Shown here in pieces: positions 15,917 through 25,529 of a stretch of DNA of 64,000 bases. Each line of letters opens with the position of its first letter. The stretch's first letter is position 1. The DNA comes from Prolixibacteraceae bacterium UBA6029 (GTDB taxonomy: Bacteria; Bacteroidota; Bacteroidia; Bacteroidales; Prolixibacteraceae). The notes beneath the pieces were generated by a model. It had not been told where the DNA came from and made no database searches. It was given only the letters and a program-made list of their open reading frames with translations. Location of the stretch: contig DIZL01000076.1 of assembly GCA_002429385.1 (NCBI GenBank), positions 32,215-96,214 of the forward strand, in the 5' to 3' direction. Position numbers and translations under genes: made by a program.

Positions 15917-18646
15917 GTGAAGAATCCTACCCTATCCAATTGCCTGAAGATAATATATGCATTCGCCCTTATCCTTGTTCTGAATTATTCGATCCAGGCA
16001 CAGAACGTACAAGAGAAGATCATTAACGGGAAATTTCAGAAAACGAGCCTTCAGGAGTTTTTCAATACCCTTGAAAAAGAATACGGGATACACTTCTATT
16101 ACCGTCCGGAATGGATTAAAACCTATGTCATCAACCAGGATTTTAAGGACACGCCTTTGATACAGGCGCTCAACCTGCTTTTTGACAGGCAACCACTTAC
16201 TTTTAGGTTTTTTCAGAACAATTCGGTGGTTGTCTTCCCGAAAGGAAGCGATGGGCGAATTACTACCGGCACTGATGAACCTCAGGTGATGGTTATAGGC
16301 GATCCCCTGAATATCGGGCGTTACACGACGGCACATTTAAAGGGGAAAATACTGGACGGTAAAAATAACCAGCCACTGGCCGGGGCAATCGTTTTTCATC
16401 CACAAACCGGGATAGGCACTTCGACCAATGCCTCGGGAAATTACGAACTTGACCTGCCAACGGGAGATCACACTTTGAAGGTCACGTTTATGGGCTACGA
16501 AGTTCTGAGCCAGAAAATAAAACTCATAGAAGACGGCACAGCCAATTTTGAGTTGTTTGAACAAAGCCATAATCTGGAGGAGGTCACCGTGAAAGGCGCA
16601 GATTCGAAGGCAACTAAAGCTCAAATGAGCATGATCAAAGTGAATTCAAGGATGCTGAAGGAACTCCCGGTGATGATGGGTGAAGCCGATATCATCAAGA
16701 CGGTAGTTATGATGCCCGGGGTACAGAGTGTGGGTGAAATGTCCTCGGGATTCAATGTGCGGGGCGGAAACACCGATCAAAACCTTGTATTGATGGAGGG
16801 AGCGCCGGTCTTCAATACCTCACATCTCTTTGGGTTCTTCTCGATGATCAATCCCGACGCAGTAAAAGATGTAACCCTTTTCAAGGGAGGCATTCCGGCT
16901 TCTTACGGTGAGCGCGTAGCGTCAATAATGGATGTTCAGCTGAAGGAAGGAAATCCCGAAAACATTAAATTATATGGTGGCATTGGATTGATAAACAGTC
17001 GGTTTACCCTTGAAGGGCCATTCGTAAAGAAAAAGAAAAGCACTTTCATGATCGGTGGCCGTACGACCTATTCAGACTGGATCATGAGGCAATCCAAGAA
17101 CGATCAGTTCATGAACAGCGTGGCTCACTTTTATGATGTTGACGGAACGCTTAACCTGGTACTTGGAGAAAACAACACCCTGAAACTGATGGGTTATGCC
17201 AGCAACGATGTTTTCAACCTGAACACAACTTCGCTGTATCAATACGGGAATATCATCGGTTCGGCCAACTGGAAATTCAATATCTCAAAAACCCTGATAT
17301 CCAATCTGAACCTATCATATAGTAAATATGATTTTAAACTTGACCAAAAAGACCCCAATCTTACGGAAGACAACTATTCTTTGATTACTGGCCTTCAATA
17401 CGGAAGCATGAAATACATTCTGTCGTGGCTGGCCAATGAAAAACATCGCGTGAATGCAGGTTTCCAGACGATTGGGTACCAGGTTACACCCGGCAAAATT
17501 GAACCTACAGGAACTCCGACCAATGTAATTCCCGAAAAAGTTGCCAATGAGCAGTCGGTCGAACTGGGTGCCTTCATTGACGATGATTTCGATCTTTCGC
17601 CTAAGATTTCTGCAAATATTGGTGTTCGTTACGCAAGGTTTATGAGTCTTGGACCGACAACGGTATTGAACTATGACCCCAAACAATCCCTCAGTTCGGG
17701 ATCGGTTATTGACTCCACGGTTTACGGAGCAGGGAAAATAGCCAAAACCTACCAGGGCTTCGAACCACGCATATCGTTTAAATTCAATCTAAGGGATGAT
17801 GGTTCAATCCGGATGAGCTACCAGCGCATCCACCAGTTTATGAACCAGATCTCGAACACATCGGTCATTTCACCGGCAGACTTCTGGAAATCGGCTGATT
17901 CACATATTAAGCCCCTCATCAGCGACCAGTTTTCGATAGGTTTGTTTAAAAATCCACAGAAAGGCTTATTTGAGACCTCTATTGAAGTCTATTACAAGAA
18001 CCTGCAAAATCTGTTTGAATATAAGAACGGAGCAGAATTAGTGATGAACCACCATATTGAAACTGACATTATCAATGCCGATGGTTATGCCTACGGACTG
18101 GAGCTTTATGCGCGCAAGAATGCCGGAAGACTCAATGGATGGGTCAGTTATACCTACTCACGTACCATGCGGAAGACCGATAACAGATTCGCGGATGAGG
18201 TGATTAATGGCGGTAATTATTATCCTTCTGTTTACGATCGTCCTCATGATTTATCGACTGTTATGAACTACCAGATCAGCCGGAGATGGAGGTTTTCAGG
18301 TAATTTTGTGTTGATGTCAGGTAGGCCGATAACCCTGCCCGAACAGAAATACATGTTTGATGGCCATCAGGTGGTTTATTATTCCGACCGCAACAAATAC
18401 CGGATGCCGCTCTATAACCGTATGGATGTGAGCATCACCATCGATGATAACTTATATAAAAAGCGCATGTGGAAAGGGAGCTGGACTTTCTCGGTTTATA
18501 ACGTGTATGGACGGAAGAATCCCTACTCGGTATTTTACCGAAAAGATCAGTCCATTCAACATCCCAGTGGTACGCCATATTCAATATACAAACTTTCGGT
18601 TATTGGTGTGCCCGTGCCCTCAATCACGTATAATTTTAAATTCTGA
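15917..18646 (+). CDS. TonB-dependent receptor with STN domain
   Basis: I place the start at the GTG at 15917 (VKNPTLSN, 909 residues) because a good signal peptide follows at once and a promoter-like TAATTTTA lies near 15871; the frame is open back to 15770. After the signal peptide come an STN (secretin/TonB short N-terminal) domain (IINGKFQKTSLQEFFNTLEK), a carboxypeptidase-D-like domain (LKGKILDGKNNQPLAGA), a plug (SSGFNVRGGNTDQNLVL) and a barrel ending in an aromatic residue (ITYNFKF). It overlaps the next lipoprotein gene by one base (TGATG). The receptor plus DUF4249 arrangement is common in Bacteroidota; the ligand is unknown. An STN domain can couple to an anti-sigma factor, but none is adjacent. 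Confidence 0.9.
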   Translation: MKNPTLSNCLKIIYAFALILVLNYSIQAQNVQEKIINGKFQKTSLQEFFNTLEKEYGIHFYYRPEWIKTYVINQDFKDTPLIQALNLLFDRQPLTFRFFQNNSVVVFPKGSDGRITTGTDEPQVMVIGDPLNIGRYTTAHLKGKILDGKNNQPLAGAIVFHPQTGIGTSTNASGNYELDLPTGDHTLKVTFMGYEVLSQKIKLIEDGTANFELFEQSHNLEEVTVKGADSKATKAQMSMIKVNSRMLKELPVMMGEADIIKTVVMMPGVQSVGEMSSGFNVRGGNTDQNLVLMEGAPVFNTSHLFGFFSMINPDAVKDVTLFKGGIPASYGERVASIMDVQLKEGNPENIKLYGGIGLINSRFTLEGPFVKKKKSTFMIGGRTTYSDWIMRQSKNDQFMNSVAHFYDVDGTLNLVLGENNTLKLMGYASNDVFNLNTTSLYQYGNIIGSANWKFNISKTLISNLNLSYSKYDFKLDQKDPNLTEDNYSLITGLQYGSMKYILSWLANEKHRVNAGFQTIGYQVTPGKIEPTGTPTNVIPEKVANEQSVELGAFIDDDFDLSPKISANIGVRYARFMSLGPTTVLNYDPKQSLSSGSVIDSTVYGAGKIAKTYQGFEPRISFKFNLRDDGSIRMSYQRIHQFMNQISNTSVISPADFWKSADSHIKPLISDQFSIGLFKNPQKGLFETSIEVYYKNLQNLFEYKNGAELVMNHHIETDIINADGYAYGLELYARKNAGRLNGWVSYTYSRTMRKTDNRFADEVINGGNYYPSVYDRPHDLSTVMNYQISRRWRFSGNFVLMSGRPITLPEQKYMFDGHQVVYYSDRNKYRMPLYNRMDVSITIDDNLYKKRMWKGSWTFSVYNVYGRKNPYSVFYRKDQSIQHPSGTPYSIYKLSVIGVPVPSITYNFKF

Positions 18647-19704
18647 TGCGGAAAAAACTCATTCATATGATCTTTTTTGTATTGTTTCTCACATCCTGTG
18701 AAGAATACTACAAACCTTCTATGGATGTAGTTTCCGCCATCCTTGTAGTGGATGCTCATATATCCAATGATTCTCAACAGAGCTTTGTGAAACTAACCAT
18801 GACAAGCGATTATTATAACCATACTCAGACAGATTCAGTAATTAGCGCTAATGTTAAGCTTATTGAAGGAGCTAATTTTACGATTGAAGGTTATGAAAAG
18901 TCTAAGGGATATTTCATTTTTGCAGAATCACCTGTATTCGGGGAAAGATACCGGATCAGGATTACCTACAAAGACGATATATACGAATCAAATTCAGTAG
19001 TCATGCCTCCCCTTCCAACCATCGACTCTATCTATTCGAAAGATATCCTCATGAAATCTTTCCGGACCGATGCTTACGGTGTTCCGGCCACCATTGAAAC
19101 CCGTGGAAGGGAAATTTGCATTGATGCACCCATCACTTCAAAATTGCAGTATTACCGTTTCAATGATCGTGCAATTCTACAGTGGGTTAGTTATCCACTG
19201 GCGAAGGACGATACGCCCCTGCCTGCATTTTATGGATGGAAATCAATATATTTCAATGGACTGTTTAATCTGGCAGGCCCGAAAGATTTCAATGGTTCAG
19301 CAAAAGTCCGGCAACATCCGCTTCTTTCACTGGATTACAATGCCCATGCCTATCTTGACTCGGCCACTCAGAATCCGGCAGGCTGGATACTGATTATTGA
19401 CCAATACGGAATAACAAAAGAATCCTATGATTTTCATAACAGGCTAAATAATCAATTCACTGCCGTGGGAAATTTATTTGATCCGGTACAAACACAAGTG
19501 TACGGGAATATTCATTGTACAACAAATCCTGAAAGATTGGTACTCGGGTATTTTGATTTAAAGTCCTACCACCAGTACCGGTATTACTTTTATCCCGGTG
19601 GTGGCCCCGATAATCAGGTCATTCTGCGGCAATTGAACTACAGGGATTTCGACATACCTGATCAAAACGACACAACCGGCATACGTCCGGTATTTTGGGA
19701 ATAG
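18646..19704 (+). CDS. DUF4249 family lipoprotein (copy 1)
   Basis: The protein has 352 residues with a lipoprotein signal, LFLTSC, with Cys about 18 as the lipidated residue. The body matches the DUF4249 family, which typically accompanies TonB receptors in Bacteroidota and is presumed to be a surface or periplasmic partner. It is a clear paralog of the next gene: ILVVDAHISND against VLVVDSHVTND, and shared GREI.IDAPIT and DQYGI.KESYDFH blocks. Translation is probably coupled to the receptor (1-base overlap). Function beyond partnership is unknown. Confidence 0.85.
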   Translation: MRKKLIHMIFFVLFLTSCEEYYKPSMDVVSAILVVDAHISNDSQQSFVKLTMTSDYYNHTQTDSVISANVKLIEGANFTIEGYEKSKGYFIFAESPVFGERYRIRITYKDDIYESNSVVMPPLPTIDSIYSKDILMKSFRTDAYGVPATIETRGREICIDAPITSKLQYYRFNDRAILQWVSYPLAKDDTPLPAFYGWKSIYFNGLFNLAGPKDFNGSAKVRQHPLLSLDYNAHAYLDSATQNPAGWILIIDQYGITKESYDFHNRLNNQFTAVGNLFDPVQTQVYGNIHCTTNPERLVLGYFDLKSYHQYRYYFYPGGGPDNQVILRQLNYRDFDIPDQNDTTGIRPVFWE

Positions 19705-19717
19705 AATTAATTTATTT

Positions 19718-20899
19718 ATGAAGAAACTGATAGCTATATTCACTGAACTGGTCCTGATTTCGTTACTCTTAGCCGGGTGCGAGGAGCAATACAAGCCTCC
19801 AATAGCCGTAATGCCCCAGGTTTTGGTTGTTGATTCGCATGTAACCAATGATTTGAACCAGAATTACGTTCTCATCTCGAAGACCAGAAGCTTTTACAGT
19901 ACCAACGCCATAGAATGGGTTGGTGGCGCCAAAGTTGAACTTGTTGGAGAAAACTTTAAGATCGCCACGGCAAGAGAAGACTCTCCCGGTCATTATGCTT
20001 TTCTTACGGTCCCGGAGGCAGGGATCAAATACAAGCTCCGCATTTCAAAATTATACAATGTTATTTCAAATATAGACGACATTTATGAATCAGACTATGT
20101 GACAATGCCACCGGTTCCCAGCATCGATTCGCTTTATACGACCCCTAAAATAGAAAAGGTAGTCAGGATGAACGGATTTGGAGTTCCTCAGACTTTTGAA
20201 TCGCCGGGACGCGAGATCGATATTGATGCTCCCATCACTCCCGAGCTGAATTATTACCGTTTCAACTACCGGGCCATCATTCAATGGAAATACACTCCAT
20301 CGGGGACTAAATGGGACTCAACGCTGGTCTATACACCTGAAGACACCCTAAAACATGCTATTATTCAGGCTGTAGCTCCACCTCCATCAAAGATAGATAC
20401 CACTGCACACATTCTTTATGGATGGAATACAATAACCAACACCGACCAATATAATATTGCAGGACCGAAAGAATTCAGTACATCGGTCAAACTAGAGAAT
20501 CATCCCATTGTATTGCTAACCTATAATCCGACACAATACCTGGATTCTGTTCAGCAAAAACCCTATAACTGGATCATCATCCTGGACCAGTATGGAATAT
20601 CGAAGGAATCCTACGATTTTCATGATAAGCTGAACCGGCAATTCTCTGCCGATGGCACACTGTTTGAACCGGTGATCTCACAGGTTTACGGGAATATCCA
20701 ATGCATAACAGACCCTAAAAAAATCGTCATGGGCTTTTTTGACTTGAATTCCTATAGTCAATACCGTTATTACCTAAACATCGGAGCCAGCGATGAAAAT
20801 CCGGTCGTGTTACGTCGTTTAACCAAATTCTATGATATCCCGGACCGGGGATATAAAAGAACCAACCCGCCAGATTTCTGGGAAACAAACTATAAATAA
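19718..20899 (+). CDS. DUF4249 family lipoprotein (copy 2)
   Basis: The protein has 393 residues with a lipobox LLLAGC near residue 21. It shares its whole length with the preceding gene but has an extra loop of about 35 residues after the IIQWK stretch (SGTKWDSTLVYTPEDT region). The gene follows by 13 bp and overlaps the next gene by one base (TAATG). The tandem pair suggests duplication followed by divergence, perhaps giving two partners for the same receptor; that is inference. Confidence 0.85.
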   Translation: MKKLIAIFTELVLISLLLAGCEEQYKPPIAVMPQVLVVDSHVTNDLNQNYVLISKTRSFYSTNAIEWVGGAKVELVGENFKIATAREDSPGHYAFLTVPEAGIKYKLRISKLYNVISNIDDIYESDYVTMPPVPSIDSLYTTPKIEKVVRMNGFGVPQTFESPGREIDIDAPITPELNYYRFNYRAIIQWKYTPSGTKWDSTLVYTPEDTLKHAIIQAVAPPPSKIDTTAHILYGWNTITNTDQYNIAGPKEFSTSVKLENHPIVLLTYNPTQYLDSVQQKPYNWIIILDQYGISKESYDFHDKLNRQFSADGTLFEPVISQVYGNIQCITDPKKIVMGFFDLNSYSQYRYYLNIGASDENPVVLRRLTKFYDIPDRGYKRTNPPDFWETNYK

Positions 20900-22521
20900 T
20901 GAAGAAGCAAATCAGCCTAACAATACTCCTGATTTTGATCCTCCTGACAGGAAAAGCACAGGAAAAGCCGGGATTTGGATTATTCACCGATCGCGATGTA
21001 TATGTCAGCGGAGAAACGCTTCTGGCAAAAGTATATACCCCTACAGATAATCCATCCCGTATTGTTTACCTTGATATAGTCAATCCTTACGGGACAAGGA
21101 TTTGCGGAGTATCTCTTCAGGTCAGTAACAATCAGGCAGATGGTTTTTTGCAATTGCCTGATTCACTCCATTCAGGAACTTATTTGCTCAGAAGCTATTT
21201 CAAGAACACGGCTGCAAAGATTAAAATCATACGTGAAATCTGGGTATCGAACCGCTTTGACGATTTAGAGAAAACGTTCCAAATTAACCGGTTGGGAGGT
21301 CTGGAGAAATGTCAGGATCTTTCTACCACACAAATTGAGATCAATCATTTGGAATCAGAATACCATACACCCGGTAAGATTGAGGCTAACATCAAGATCG
21401 ATGATAAGCTTCTTAAAGAGATGGATGGGAATATGATGGTATCTGTGGCTCAAACCGAACCGGCCTTTATGCCTGCCTCTTTTGCATGGAATTCAGATAT
21501 GCTACAGGAAGGACAAACTGAGAATAAGGGTATTATTCTTTCGGGAATAGTAATAGAAAAAGGTTCCATGCTTCCTGCGGCAGGAATTACTGTTTGCCTG
21601 ACCATTCCGGATTCTATTCCCGGTTTTCAGTATTACCAGACCAAGTCGGATGGAAGATTCTATTTTACAGTGAATAATTACTACGGAGCTGTTCAGGCAG
21701 TTGTACAGTGTTTCGGAAATACAGATTCACAACGTTTGAAACTTAAGCTGGATGATCTTTTCGCTTCACCGGATAAACTGACTGAATTAACTCCAGCGCC
21801 CGTTTCCGAATCATTTAAAAACAATATTGCACAGAAGGTTGATGCTGTAACTTTTCAGAAAATATTCAATGAAAATAATTTAAAGCTTTTATCCCCTCCG
21901 GAAAGGAAACACGATGCTTATCCCTATTACGGAAAGCCAACGAATACGGTCAATCCACATTTGTTTATCGATCTTCCTGACTTTAACGAGATTTCAAAAG
22001 AACTACTTCCTGGGGTAAAATTCAGAAATTACAACAATGAACCCACTATGAAAGTAATCAACAGCGCCATGAGGTTATACTTTGAAGATCAACCCCTGGT
22101 GCTGATTGACGGAATTCCTATAAGGGATCTGAATGTGATTAAAACCATGGGGACCACAGATATCAAACGTATCGATATCTGCCAGAGCGAACGGTTTTAC
22201 GGGGATCTTCGTTTCCCGGGCGTTGTAGCTATATATACTACAAAAAACGATTACTCCCTTCTGCCCGAATCGGACCAATTGATCCGCATAAAACTGGAAA
22301 CCATCCAGGTACCGGCATCACTGAATGAACCCGGGAAACAGGAATCAACCATACCAGATCTGCGGCAGGTTATCTACTGGAATCCTTCACTGGCGCCATC
22401 AGGAGTCATAACAGTCCAATGCACTACATCTTCCATTGTGGGTCCGTTCAAACTGGTTATCAGGGGGAAACTGAAAAATGGAACAATGGTATTTGCAGAA
22501 AAACAATTTGAGGTAAAATGA
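20899..22521 (+). CDS. Secreted protein with MG2-like and TonB-plug-like segments
   Basis: The protein has 540 residues with a signal peptide ending at GKAQ (about 21). The first 110 residues (FGLFTDRDVYVSGETLLAKV, then SGTYLLRSYFKNT) look like the MG2 beta-sandwich of macroglobulin-type proteins. Near 385-455 there is LYFEDQPLVLIDGIPIRD and DIKRIDICQSERFYGDLRF, as in a TonB plug, but no barrel follows. It closes with another beta-rich segment. In the receptor operon it may bind the receptor or a secreted ligand; this is inference. The family is only partly recognised. Confidence 0.65.
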   Translation: MKKQISLTILLILILLTGKAQEKPGFGLFTDRDVYVSGETLLAKVYTPTDNPSRIVYLDIVNPYGTRICGVSLQVSNNQADGFLQLPDSLHSGTYLLRSYFKNTAAKIKIIREIWVSNRFDDLEKTFQINRLGGLEKCQDLSTTQIEINHLESEYHTPGKIEANIKIDDKLLKEMDGNMMVSVAQTEPAFMPASFAWNSDMLQEGQTENKGIILSGIVIEKGSMLPAAGITVCLTIPDSIPGFQYYQTKSDGRFYFTVNNYYGAVQAVVQCFGNTDSQRLKLKLDDLFASPDKLTELTPAPVSESFKNNIAQKVDAVTFQKIFNENNLKLLSPPERKHDAYPYYGKPTNTVNPHLFIDLPDFNEISKELLPGVKFRNYNNEPTMKVINSAMRLYFEDQPLVLIDGIPIRDLNVIKTMGTTDIKRIDICQSERFYGDLRFPGVVAIYTTKNDYSLLPESDQLIRIKLETIQVPASLNEPGKQESTIPDLRQVIYWNPSLAPSGVITVQCTTSSIVGPFKLVIRGKLKNGTMVFAEKQFEVK

Positions 22522-22522
22522 T

Positions 22523-23242
22523 ATGAAAAACAGGACCAACACTATACTACTGATTATATTTCTGATAGGAAGCTATACACAGACCATTTGTGCACAGGAA
22601 ATCGTGAACAGAAACTGGGATTCAGGAAAAATTAAAGGGGTACGTTTTGTTCCATACCCTTCCTATATGGGGATGGCATTTATGAGTAACGTCTGGCTTC
22701 CAGGGAAAGTTGAATTTACAAGCGGCGAAATTGCCGATAGCTTGTTCCTCCGTTACAGTTCGTTTAAAGATGAAATTGTATATTACAATAAGCCTCTTTC
22801 AGCCCAGATTGTAATTGATAAGGCCAGTCTGAATGGGTTTACATTCACTGACGAATTGGGTAAAAAACGGATCTTCAGGAAAAAATACTATGACGGATTC
22901 AACAGCGGCGACCGATATTTCGAAGTCCTTTCACATGGAGAAACCGATCTGCTGGCCTACCGGAATGTGATCTTAACAACCACTATGCTTTATAAAGACG
23001 AGGATAAAGTCGTTAAGAATATGGATTACGAAAAAAACTATGCATTCTATTTTTATTCCCCTGAACATGGATATATCTCGGTTAGAATGAACATGACTGC
23101 GCTGCTTTCGAAATTTGACAAGACCTTAAAGAAGCCAATCAAAAAATTACTCCGGAAGAACAGAATAAAGGTTTCCGGAGAGGATAGTTTTACTGATGCC
23201 TGGAAAGTTATTGAAAGAGAAGGATATAAAGTCGTGTTTTAA
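22523..23242 (+). CDS. Secreted protein of unknown function
   Basis: The protein has 239 residues with a signal peptide ending at TICAQE (about 25). It is rich in aromatic and charged residues (KNMDYEKNYAFYFYSPEHGYISV) and has a basic C-terminal region (KKPIKKLLRKNRIKV). I do not recognise a family. It starts one base after the preceding stop, so it belongs to the receptor/DUF4249 operon. Confidence 0.6.
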   Translation: MKNRTNTILLIIFLIGSYTQTICAQEIVNRNWDSGKIKGVRFVPYPSYMGMAFMSNVWLPGKVEFTSGEIADSLFLRYSSFKDEIVYYNKPLSAQIVIDKASLNGFTFTDELGKKRIFRKKYYDGFNSGDRYFEVLSHGETDLLAYRNVILTTTMLYKDEDKVVKNMDYEKNYAFYFYSPEHGYISVRMNMTALLSKFDKTLKKPIKKLLRKNRIKVSGEDSFTDAWKVIEREGYKVVF

Positions 23243-23288
23243 CATTAAATTGCTCCTAACAACTCTAAATCTTATAAAAATAAATACC

Positions 23289-24089
23289 ATGAAAACGATC
23301 CTTAAAATTCAATTGATATTCCTGTTTCTAACTGCCATTTCTTATAGCAGCTTTGCCCAGTTTAAATGGCCTCACGGAGCTAAAGCTGCCATTTGTTTAA
23401 CCTACGATGATGCATTGGACGGGCAACTGGATTATGCAATCCCTCAATTGGATGCGGCAGGGTTAAAAGGCACCTTTTTTTGCACCGGGAACTCCTTCTG
23501 CCTTTACAAGAGAATGAACGAATGGAGAACGGCCCAAAAGAACGGACATGAATTGGGAAACCACACCTTATTTCATCCCTGTTTGTCTATACGGCCTGAC
23601 GGAACAAAAGCCGACTGGGTTAAACCCGAATATGATCTGGTGAATTACAGTCTGCCCCAAATGATAAACGAGCTTAAAACAGCAAATACCTTATTAAAAG
23701 CCATTGATGGACAGGAAGAACGGACCTACGGATATACCTGTAGTGATATTTCGGCTGGGGGAGTAACGTTTACCGATTCCATCAAAGGGATATTTATCGC
23801 TGCACGCAATGACGGACCCATACCCGAAACCATGAATGGATATAACCGGTATAAAACACCAAGCTGGGGAGTGAACGAACCAACTGCTGAGGAATTGATT
23901 GCCTATGTCAACATGGCAAGGGATAAGGGAACCATTGCGATCTTCATGTTTCATTCCGTAGGTGGAGGTTATCTCAATGTTGGCGCTGAACAACACAAGA
24001 AACTTGTGGAGTACATCAGCAAAAACCGGAAGGATTTTTATTGTGCAACGTTTAAAGAGGTGATGAAATACATCAGGGATAACAAATAA
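23289..24089 (+). CDS. Secreted polysaccharide deacetylase (NodB, CE4)
   Basis: The start at 23289 gives 266 residues with a proper signal peptide (ending SSFAQ); the frame is open back to 23196 but that part overlaps the previous gene. CE4 motifs are present: AICLTYDDAL (catalytic base and metal Asp), HELGNHTLFHP (metal His pair) and FMFHSVGG. Enzymes of this family remove N- or O-acetyl groups from sugars in polysaccharides using a divalent metal. Its place at the end of the receptor operon suggests an acetylated glycan as the handled substrate, which is inference. Confidence 0.88.
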   Translation: MKTILKIQLIFLFLTAISYSSFAQFKWPHGAKAAICLTYDDALDGQLDYAIPQLDAAGLKGTFFCTGNSFCLYKRMNEWRTAQKNGHELGNHTLFHPCLSIRPDGTKADWVKPEYDLVNYSLPQMINELKTANTLLKAIDGQEERTYGYTCSDISAGGVTFTDSIKGIFIAARNDGPIPETMNGYNRYKTPSWGVNEPTAEELIAYVNMARDKGTIAIFMFHSVGGGYLNVGAEQHKKLVEYISKNRKDFYCATFKEVMKYIRDNK

Positions 24090-24249
24090 GAATCCCAAGA
24101 AACCGGGTGAGTAGAAAATAGACGGGATATAATCCTGTGATTTCCCAAAAAATCATTCGCTAAATCACGATTATCTGGATTCGTTTTGTTAAATTTATTG
24201 AGCGCTTCCGGAGGACATCATCCGGAGTGCAATAAATCCTGGCATACGA

Positions 24250-25527
24250 ATGAAAGAAGAGTTTTTACAGTTCATATGGGAACATGGATTGTTTAACCGA
24301 AACAATCTTAAAACTATTGACGGGAAACCGGCAGAGATTATTCATGTGGGTCAACTCAATACCGATTCGGGACCTGATTTCTTCAATGCCCGTATCCGTA
24401 TTGGCGAAACAACCTGGGCCGGGAATGTCGAGATTCATCAGAAATCATCACATTGGTACAGGCATCATCACAATGTAGATGCCGCTTATGACAATGTGAT
24501 TCTGCACGTCGTTGAAGCGTATGACTTACCTGTAAAGGTGAAAAATCACGAACTGCCAACACTTATAATCACCTATCCGGAAGATATTCTGAAAAACTAC
24601 GAACAGCTTTTAAAATCGGAACGCTGGATTGCCTGTGAAGACAGGCTTGCCGAAGTTGATCCTTTTATCCTGCGGTTCTGGTTCAGCTCACTGATGATCG
24701 AGCGGCTTCAGGCGAAAACAGGAAATATTCTGGCCATCCTGGAGCAAAACAAGAACAATTGGAACGATACCTTCTACCAACTACTGGCCCGGAACTTCGG
24801 AATGAAAACCAATGCGCTTCCATTTGAATTGCTGGCCAAATCACTCCCGCTGAATATCCTTTCGAAACACAAGAACGACTTGTTTCAGACCGAAGCTTTG
24901 CTGTTTGGCCAATCAGGCCTGCTTAACGAATCACTCCTGGGAGATGATTATTTTCTATCGCTCCGCAAAGAATATTCTTTCCTGTATAAAAAATACGGAT
25001 TATTAGGAATTGAATCGCATATTTGGAAGTTCATGCGGTTAAGGCCAATTAATTTTCCAACGATCCGAATTGCCCAACTGGCAGCATTGATCAATCATTC
25101 GTCGGCACTGTTTTCGCGGATTCTGGAAACCGAAACCCTTGGTGAGCTTCGTAAACTGTTCGAAGTCTCGGCTTCAGAATATTGGAATACCCATTATAAT
25201 TTCAATAAAACATCGAAGGACAATCATACCAAAACATTAGGAGAAACTGCCTTCAACAACCTGGTGATCAACACAGTAGTTCCAATGCTTTTTGTATATG
25301 GCGACCAGCATATGGATCAGGCAATGAAAGACCGGGCCTTGCAGTTACTCGAAAAACTGGCACCCGAATCGAATCAGATTATCCGTAAATGGAATGCCCT
25401 GGGAATTGAATGTCGCTCGGCGTTTGAAACCCAGGCTTTGCTCCAGTTAAAAAACTTGTACTGTACTAATAAAAAATGCTTAAATTGCCAGTTGGGAGCG
25501 AAGATTATAATTTCTGTCAATCACTAA
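24250..25527 (+). CDS. DUF2851 family protein
   Basis: The protein has 425 residues. The N-terminus EEFLQFIWEHGLFN, GQLNTDSGPDFFNARIRIG and WAGNVEIHQKSSHWYRHHH are the hallmarks of DUF2851, a family almost limited to Bacteroidota. The C-terminus has a cysteine cluster CTNKKCLNCQLG that could bind metal. There is no signal peptide. Function is unknown. It is followed two bases later by the potassium channel gene. Confidence 0.85.
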   Translation: MKEEFLQFIWEHGLFNRNNLKTIDGKPAEIIHVGQLNTDSGPDFFNARIRIGETTWAGNVEIHQKSSHWYRHHHNVDAAYDNVILHVVEAYDLPVKVKNHELPTLIITYPEDILKNYEQLLKSERWIACEDRLAEVDPFILRFWFSSLMIERLQAKTGNILAILEQNKNNWNDTFYQLLARNFGMKTNALPFELLAKSLPLNILSKHKNDLFQTEALLFGQSGLLNESLLGDDYFLSLRKEYSFLYKKYGLLGIESHIWKFMRLRPINFPTIRIAQLAALINHSSALFSRILETETLGELRKLFEVSASEYWNTHYNFNKTSKDNHTKTLGETAFNNLVINTVVPMLFVYGDQHMDQAMKDRALQLLEKLAPESNQIIRKWNALGIECRSAFETQALLQLKNLYCTNKKCLNCQLGAKIIISVNH

Positions 25528-25529
25528 CG

